Shown piece by piece: positions 26,090 to 29,681 of a stretch of 29,681 bases of DNA. The position numbers and the translations under genes were made by a program. The notes under the pieces are model-generated. The model saw only the letters and a program-made list of their open reading frames with translations. It searched no databases and was not told where the DNA came from. The DNA lies in IMG/VR virus record IMGVR_UViG_3300020220_000233, positions 1 to 29,681 of that record. One strand, given 5' to 3'. Numbering within the stretch: the stretch's first letter is position 1; each line of letters begins with the position of its first letter. Source of the DNA: a virus.

Positions 26090-27892
26090 CTACTCTTTGT
26101 ATGCTATGAATTTACTCTTTGATATATCTACGTCAAGATATACCTCGCGCTTAACCTCAATGTCTCTATTAGCTGGTTTTACTCTCAATTCAATACGATT
26201 GTCTGAAAAACTGCCTTTTAAGATTGTGAGATTGTACATCTTAATTTCACCTTTTACATAATCAACATCACCAATTGAATCATTCAATAGAATTTTTTCA
26301 CCAGTCACAGAATCTAGTCTATATAGGACGATTTTGCCATTCCTATCTTCCAAATAACTTGTAAACTCTGGATATTCAAAAACAGTCATTTCAGTTGAAG
26401 AAACAACAGGATTATCACAATCTTCTAGAAATGCATTTTGATAACAGATCTCATAATATGCTGAAGAATTAATCTGTGCGTAGAAATCTTTTCTCATCGT
26501 GATATCTGTACTGTTTGAATTGATAGCACGATCAGATCCGTCAATCACAGCAACAAATTTACTGTATCTAAATTTACCATTAAATTTTTCTGTTTCTGAT
26601 GTTTTGAGATATTCTTCAATTCCAGTTGCAACTTTTGCTGCCATTTGTGCAGGAATTGATTTTGTTTTACTTTCATCGTAATAAATGGAAGTATCCAACT
26701 CAATGTATAAAATTGAAGGATCAATAAACTCTGGTCTAATTGAAGCAACGGTATATTTCTTTAATTCGTCTGAAAGTTGATTTTTTGTAAATGATGACAG
26801 TGCTGCCGCTTCAACTGGTTTTACAGCAATAAAAACTTTCCCATACTGGGGTGGTTCTTGATCTTCTCCACCAAATACAATAATATCTCCAACTGCGGGG
26901 TATAAGTTTCTAATAATTGCTGCATAGTCATTAGATGTCACTGCTCTGTTCTGTGATCCATAGAACTTAGGAGCATTGAATTTAATTTTCTCAATAGATT
27001 CAATATCTGCACCACCAGATGCAATCTGGGTAGTTGTTAGTTTTGTAATATTAAATGGTAACAATAATGAATTATCATCTTGATCATTAAGGACTCCACC
27101 AAAAGTAAAAGTTTTGGCGCCGTTTGTTACTGGTCCATTTGTAATTATATAAGTCAATTCAACAAATTGACCATTTGTTAATTTTTTACCTAAAACTCCA
27201 TCACCAAAGAAAATTTCGTATTTCTCATCTTCAATTTCATTGATAAAGTAAATTTCATCATTACTACCAACTTCTAAAATATTTGATACTGGTGTATAGT
27301 CTTTGTATATAGTAGATGCTGCAGATTGGTAAACTCTAACTCTCAGAGTACTAATATCAACTGAAGGGTTCTCAATTAAAAATCTTTGTGACTTGAGCGA
27401 TGCATTAACAACAAACCTATTTGTTACAAGAGCTCCTTCATACAAATTCAAATTTGAGAATTTTGCAACTCCGTTGATAACATCACTTCTTCTATCCTCT
27501 TTTAGAATGAAGCGATACAAAGTACCATCGTAATTTGTAATAAATCCACTTCCAGCTCTGAATTTAACAGATGATGGTGCTGTACTGTTAAATGTAATTT
27601 CAAAATCAACTGATGCTCTTGGAGATGTAATTGACTTTGGTGTGTATCCTAATTGCTTTGCCAGTGCCACCACGTTGTCTCTTAAAGTGGCAGAATCCAA
27701 GAACATCTCATTCACTACCATATTGGTATTGAATGCAGTATAATAAGTATTATATGCCAATACATCAAGCAATTGACTTAGAGCAGATCCTTCAAAGTCA
27801 TAGTCAGTAAAATCTGACTGCGCTCTCATATAATCTTTGAGAGTTGTCTTAATCTGATTAAAATCTAAGTTGTTTAATTGAGCGTATGGCAT
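26090..27892 (-). CDS. 6: Baseplate wedge subunit gp6
   Basis: The N-terminal region matches T4 gp6: T4 has NGQNEFLDYDFEGSRLNVLCD and LLAYNTLY, and here the sequence is RAQSDFTDYDFEGSALSQLL followed by DVLAYNTYY. The next block, TLRDNVVALAKQLGYTPKS, parallels T4 NLRSSVVQAAQDNGYLPTS, and IFFGDGVLGKKL parallels T4 FYFGEGEIS. The length of 600 residues is near the 660 of T4. Gp6 forms the ring that joins wedges around the hub and belongs to the baseplate J-like superfamily. It overlaps gp25 by one base (TAATG), and AGGA seven bases upstream gives a good ribosome site. In T4 gp25 and gp6 are direct partners in the wedge core, which fits the coupling. Confidence 0.93.
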   Translation of the reverse strand: MPYAQLNNLDFNQIKTTLKDYMRAQSDFTDYDFEGSALSQLLDVLAYNTYYTAFNTNMVVNEMFLDSATLRDNVVALAKQLGYTPKSITSPRASVDFEITFNSTAPSSVKFRAGSGFITNYDGTLYRFILKEDRRSDVINGVAKFSNLNLYEGALVTNRFVVNASLKSQRFLIENPSVDISTLRVRVYQSAASTIYKDYTPVSNILEVGSNDEIYFINEIEDEKYEIFFGDGVLGKKLTNGQFVELTYIITNGPVTNGAKTFTFGGVLNDQDDNSLLLPFNITKLTTTQIASGGADIESIEKIKFNAPKFYGSQNRAVTSNDYAAIIRNLYPAVGDIIVFGGEDQEPPQYGKVFIAVKPVEAAALSSFTKNQLSDELKKYTVASIRPEFIDPSILYIELDTSIYYDESKTKSIPAQMAAKVATGIEEYLKTSETEKFNGKFRYSKFVAVIDGSDRAINSNSTDITMRKDFYAQINSSAYYEICYQNAFLEDCDNPVVSSTEMTVFEYPEFTSYLEDRNGKIVLYRLDSVTGEKILLNDSIGDVDYVKGEIKMYNLTILKGSFSDNRIELRVKPANRDIEVKREVYLDVDISKSKFIAYKE

Positions 27893-28287
27893 TATCTCGT
27901 CCTAGAAAGGAAGAATTCTACATTTATGGGTGGTCTATCAGAACCAATAATTTCATACACCATTTCAACATCAAATCCATTGTCATCAAAGTTTGGTATC
28001 ACATCAATAGATAACACAGAAATTCTTGGTTCGTAATTTGCAAGAGTTAAAGAAATATTTCTGGATAAAATACCAGCAGTTGCATAATCTAATGGTTCAA
28101 ACAAATATGATCTGATATCTGACCCAAATTCTGGATTGAATAATTTCTCACCCTTATTCATTAATAAAATATTAACAATTGCCTGTTTAATGGCAGAAGC
28201 ATCCTTACTGACAACAAGATCATCAGTAACAGGATGCTTCTTAAAACTAATATTGATATCTCTAAAGGAGAGATTTGACGTTGCCAT
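27892..28287 (-). CDS. 25: Baseplate wedge subunit gp25
   Basis: This 131-residue protein is almost the length of T4 gp25 (132). It carries the two signature blocks: KGEKLFNPEFGSDIRSYLFE (T4: KGSRPFDPEFGCDLSDQLFE) and NYEPRISVLSIDVIP (T4: NYEPRIDKLAVNVIP). Gp25 is part of the wedge core with gp6 and gp53 and belongs to the gp25/GPW-like baseplate family; it is structural, despite the old lysozyme label given to the family. No clear Shine-Dalgarno precedes the ATG. A small hairpin (28302-28321) lies 14 bases upstream, so its translation signal is unusual. It is the first of the recognised wedge genes in this direction and runs straight into gp6. Confidence 0.95.
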   Translation of the reverse strand: MATSNLSFRDINISFKKHPVTDDLVVSKDASAIKQAIVNILLMNKGEKLFNPEFGSDIRSYLFEPLDYATAGILSRNISLTLANYEPRISVLSIDVIPNFDDNGFDVEMVYEIIGSDRPPINVEFFLSRTR

Positions 28288-28301
28288 TAACAGTCTACGA
28301 A

Positions 28302-28321
28302 GTCACTAGTTATTTAGTGAC
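28302..28321. repeat. Inverted repeat in the gap before gp25
   Basis: A perfect seven-base inverted repeat, gtcacta (28302-28308) with tagtgac (28315-28321), encloses a six-base loop. It lies in the 36-base gap between the 72-residue gene and gp25. No T-run follows on either strand, so a classical terminator is unlikely. It may be an mRNA end or processing structure, or chance. Confidence 0.45.
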
Positions 28322-28323
28322 CT

Positions 28324-28542
28324 TTAGACATGCCATCTTTCAATAAAATCGTCAAAACCGCCTGCACCGCCACATGGACGACTCATGCGATCTTCAGGAA
28401 TATCATAAAGTTCTTCTTTTTTCTTGTTTCTATTTCGTTTTGCCGCCATATTCAGATAGATATCTGAATCTGTTTCTGTAATGAGTGTCATTCCTTCTTC
28501 AACAAAGTCATGACTTTTATCTACATGAAAATGGTTCCCCAT
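28324..28542 (-). CDS. Small protein of unknown function, 72 residues
   Basis: I do not recognise a named family. The protein has a histidine- and acid-rich N-terminus (MGNHFHVDKSHDFVEEGM), a strongly basic middle (MAAKRNRNKKKEE) and a C-terminal segment with LYDIPEDRMSRPCGGAGGFDDFIERWHV. No signal peptide or membrane segment is visible. The ATG at 28542 has GAG about eight bases upstream. An internal ATG at 28449, just before the basic part, lacks any ribosome site, so the longer form is preferred; the internal one remains an alternative because the protein after it looks like a complete small domain. It sits between the 49-residue basic gene and gp25, in the late baseplate cluster, so a structural or assembly role is possible but not shown. 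Confidence 0.65.
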   Translation of the reverse strand: MGNHFHVDKSHDFVEEGMTLITETDSDIYLNMAAKRNRNKKKEELYDIPEDRMSRPCGGAGGFDDFIERWHV

Positions 28543-28596
28543 AACTTTTCTCTGTAACTACACAGAACTTTTATTGGGGTTACTATCCCAATATTC

Positions 28597-28614
28597 AGTT
28601 TTCGGAGTTTTCGG
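28597..28614. repeat. Tandem 9-base repeat in a short gap
   Basis: Two adjacent copies of agttttcgg lie in the 82-base gap between the 49-residue and 72-residue genes. The same gap holds an ATTGGG/CCCAAT inverted repeat (about 28573-28592). Neither resembles a known promoter or terminator; they are recorded as visible structure. Confidence 0.5.
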
Positions 28615-28624
28615 CGCTCGGCGT

Positions 28625-28774
28625 TTAACGTCCTTGCCCTCTATAACGCTTCCTACCAGTATTTCGTGAAGACGCTCCAAGATGTGTATTTTGACTACGC
28701 CCCTGCCGAGTTTTCTTCGGTTTACCAGGAGTGTAACCAGTCTTGACTAGTCCAACTTTTGATCTTGCTGCCAT
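28625..28774 (-). CDS. Very small basic protein, 49 residues
   Basis: The reading frame ATG GCA GCA AGA ... CGT TAA gives a 49-residue protein starting MAARSKVGLVKTGYTPGKPK and ending NTGRKRYRGQGR. It has many Lys and Arg residues, almost no acidic residue, and repeated Gly-Lys/Arg motifs, so it should be largely disordered and could bind nucleic acid or an acidic protein surface. From general knowledge, a short protein of this kind (KTGY-GKPKKTRQG...KYRGQG) recurs in marine T4-like phages without a known function. The ATG is five bases after the TAA of the 157-residue gene, with only a weak AAG upstream, so coupling is likely. It is too short for many gene finders and is easy to miss. Confidence 0.75.
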   Translation of the reverse strand: MAARSKVGLVKTGYTPGKPKKTRQGRSQNTHLGASSRNTGRKRYRGQGR

Positions 28775-28779
28775 AATTC

Positions 28780-29253
28780 TTAAGGTTTTGGTACGTTTAC
28801 AATTCCGAGTGCTGTTCTAACACCTATAAGTATTTTAGGGCTTTGCCCAATTCCTGTCAAGGGTCTATCATTTAATGCATAAATTGCTGGTTCTGTTCCA
28901 ATTGGTGCTGGAATTCCTCCCACATTTACTGCTGGAGGTGCGGTAACAGCATCTCCTATGACTGCAACCAACTTCTTCTCAAAGAAGACAGTTTTGTTTT
29001 GATAAGGAGTAATCAGTTTACGTGGCAGAAAACCAATGGGAGGACATGGTGGTGTAGGTGCTCGTAATGCTCCAGTTACATCTGCAGCTACTATAGGTAC
29101 TCCACCACTTGGATAAAACTTTAAAGGTGTCGTTCCTAATTTGATTGTTGCAGCAGGAAATGGAGTGCCCCCTAAAGGTGCAGGAGAATATATGAAACAC
29201 ACATCCTGCGATATTGTGTCAATTGTTGCTTCTCCTGCAATTGTTCCAATCAT
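28780..29253 (-). CDS. Possible PAAR-like baseplate spike-tip protein
   Basis: This 157-residue protein is rich in Pro, Gly, Val and Ile. It has short beta repeats separated by PxG turns, with FYPSGGVPIVAADVTG, VFFEKKLVAVIGDAVTAPPA and VNVGGIPAPIGTEPAIYALN. The VF--KKLVAVIGD-VTAP stretch and the repeated short strands resemble PAAR-repeat proteins, which cap the spike of contractile tails. The match is by pattern, and the expected metal-binding His/Cys set is not visible, so an alternative is an unrelated beta-rich baseplate protein. It overlaps the 71-residue gene by ATGA, and AAGGA nine bases before the ATG supports the start. Position just upstream of gp25 and gp6 fits a hub or spike component. 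Confidence 0.55.
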   Translation of the reverse strand: MIGTIAGEATIDTISQDVCFIYSPAPLGGTPFPAATIKLGTTPLKFYPSGGVPIVAADVTGALRAPTPPCPPIGFLPRKLITPYQNKTVFFEKKLVAVIGDAVTAPPAVNVGGIPAPIGTEPAIYALNDRPLTGIGQSPKILIGVRTALGIVNVPKP

Positions 29254-29465
29254 GCTTTTATATCCTTCTGAATACTATCTATTCTTTTATATAAATCATC
29301 TAGAGCTTCATTCAACTTCATGTAACTCTGGGACTGGGGGGGCTTGTACATCAATTGGGGGCGTTCTAACGATGACACCTTCCTCTCCACCATCGTCAAT
29401 CTCTCGGACAGCGATTGGAGTAACTCGTTGAATTTCTGCATTGTCAATTGGTTGTCTTGAGTCAT
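29250..29465 (-). CDS. Small coiled-coil protein, overlapping the upstream gene
   Basis: This 71-residue protein has two heptad-like helices: LQSLSERLTMVERKVSSLE (about residues 16-34) and LNEALDDLYKRIDSIQKDI (about residues 50-68), joined by a proline-containing linker (RPQLMYKPPQSQSY). It probably forms a helical hairpin or oligomer. The stop is fused to the next start (ATGA), and an AGGA lies seven bases before the ATG at 29465, both supporting a real gene. The unusual point is that its first about 52 codons overlap the 3' end of the 90-residue gene in another frame. Possible roles are an assembly chaperone or a baseplate linker; none can be shown. A shorter form starting at the internal ATG at codon 49 (about 23 residues) is less likely because it has less support. 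Confidence 0.65.
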   Translation of the reverse strand: MTQDNQLTMQKFNELLQSLSERLTMVERKVSSLERPQLMYKPPQSQSYMKLNEALDDLYKRIDSIQKDIKA

Positions 29466-29580
29466 TATCTAATCCTGCAAAACGTCTTGCTGCTGCTGAT
29501 TCAAATTGATCGCAAAATGTATCAAAATTTTGCAAAACCTTTTCATAGAAACCTGGATCTTGCTCGTAGTGATTCATCAT
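29308..29580 (-). CDS. Small acidic protein, 90 residues, unknown function
   Basis: I do not recognise the family. The N-terminal half is helical (MNHYEQDPGFYEKVLQNFDTF, then CDQFESAAARRFAG). The C-terminal half is acidic and proline-rich (IDDGGEEGVIVRTPPIDVQAPPVPELHEVE). The first ATG overlaps the TGA of the upstream partial gene (ATGATGA), and GGA lies five bases before the second ATG, so either Met may be used. Its last 158 bases overlap the 71-residue gene in a different frame. Both proteins look natural in composition, which argues against one being a simple shadow, but only conservation analysis can settle it. It belongs to the tight translational chain leading to the 157-residue and 49-residue genes. 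Confidence 0.6.
   Translation of the reverse strand: MMNHYEQDPGFYEKVLQNFDTFCDQFESAAARRFAGLDNDSRQPIDNAEIQRVTPIAVREIDDGGEEGVIVRTPPIDVQAPPVPELHEVE
29473..29476 (-). promoter_or_regulatory. Ribosome binding site inside the 90-residue gene
   Basis: AGGA on the minus strand lies seven bases before the ATG at 29465. It supports that internal ATG as the true start of the 71-residue coiled-coil protein and therefore supports the out-of-frame overlap. Confidence 0.55.
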
Positions 29581-29681
29581 TGTCCGCGAATTGATGGAAT
29601 TTCATTAGAAACAGAGTTATCTGGAAATCTCACATTAATATCAAGTTCTATGACTTTTTCTTCAAGTGCAATGACTCTTTG
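29577..29681 (-). CDS. 3' end of an unidentified gene
   Basis: An open frame enters from the window edge and ends in TGA at 29577-29579, giving 34 residues: a helical part with heptad spacing (QRVIALEEKVIELDI) and a tail SNEIPSIRGQ. The stop overlaps the next start (ATGATGA). The gene body lies outside the window, so its identity cannot be given. The compact overlap and same strand place it in the same late cluster. Confidence 0.6.
   Translation of the reverse strand, partial: QRVIALEEKVIELDINVRFPDNSVSNEIPSIRGQ

Noticed and set aside
28573-28592. ATTGGG/CCCAAT inverted repeat as a terminator
   Set aside because: The stem is only six bases, the loop is eight, and no T-run follows on either strand.

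Overview
The window is a late structural segment of a T4-like contractile-tailed phage (myovirus). The best fit is a marine cyanophage of the Prochlorococcus/Synechococcus type or a close relative. The DNA is AT-rich, every convincing gene lies on the minus strand, and gaps are tiny or negative. Three proteins can be matched to T4 baseplate wedge proteins from remembered T4 sequences: gp25, gp6 and gp8. No database search was possible, so all other names rest on motifs, position and general knowledge of this phage group. The host cannot be read from the window. I saw no tRNA, integrase, insertion sequence, CRISPR array or host-type metabolic gene.

Transcription runs right to left. The right end (29681-28324) is a compact run of small genes: the 3' end of an unknown gene, two small genes that overlap for about 158 bases in different frames, a 157-residue possible spike-tip protein, a 49-residue very basic protein and a 72-residue unknown. 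The baseplate wedge block follows (28287-14177): gp25, gp6, a 3365-residue giant in the gp7 position, and an enlarged gp8. Next comes a 2710-residue DUF4815-type structural protein in the T4 gp9/gp10 position, then a 73-residue coiled-coil protein coupled to it.

The left third (5816-1) encodes fibre and adhesin-like parts. These are a fibre with five WGNH repeats, a small coiled-coil gene with its own promoter-like site and terminator, a 187-residue structural candidate, an 863-residue beta-helix fibre, a glycine-rich adhesin-like protein, and the start of a further structural gene cut by the window edge. The likely working picture is that gp25, gp6, the giant gp7-like protein and gp8 build the wedges, the 2710-residue protein forms peripheral baseplate or fibre-attachment structure, and the left-hand genes make exchangeable receptor-contact parts.

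T4-type late promoter matches (TATAAATA or NATAAATA) lie just upstream of gp8, the 863-residue fibre and the small coiled-coil gene. At gp8 and the fibre they incorporate the TAA stop codon of the preceding gene. The main points of interest are this stop/promoter fusion, the mini transcription unit at 4296-4586, the out-of-frame gene overlap at 29308-29465, a YHYH-like domain and a threefold repeat inside the giant protein, and small modules shared between baseplate and fibre proteins.
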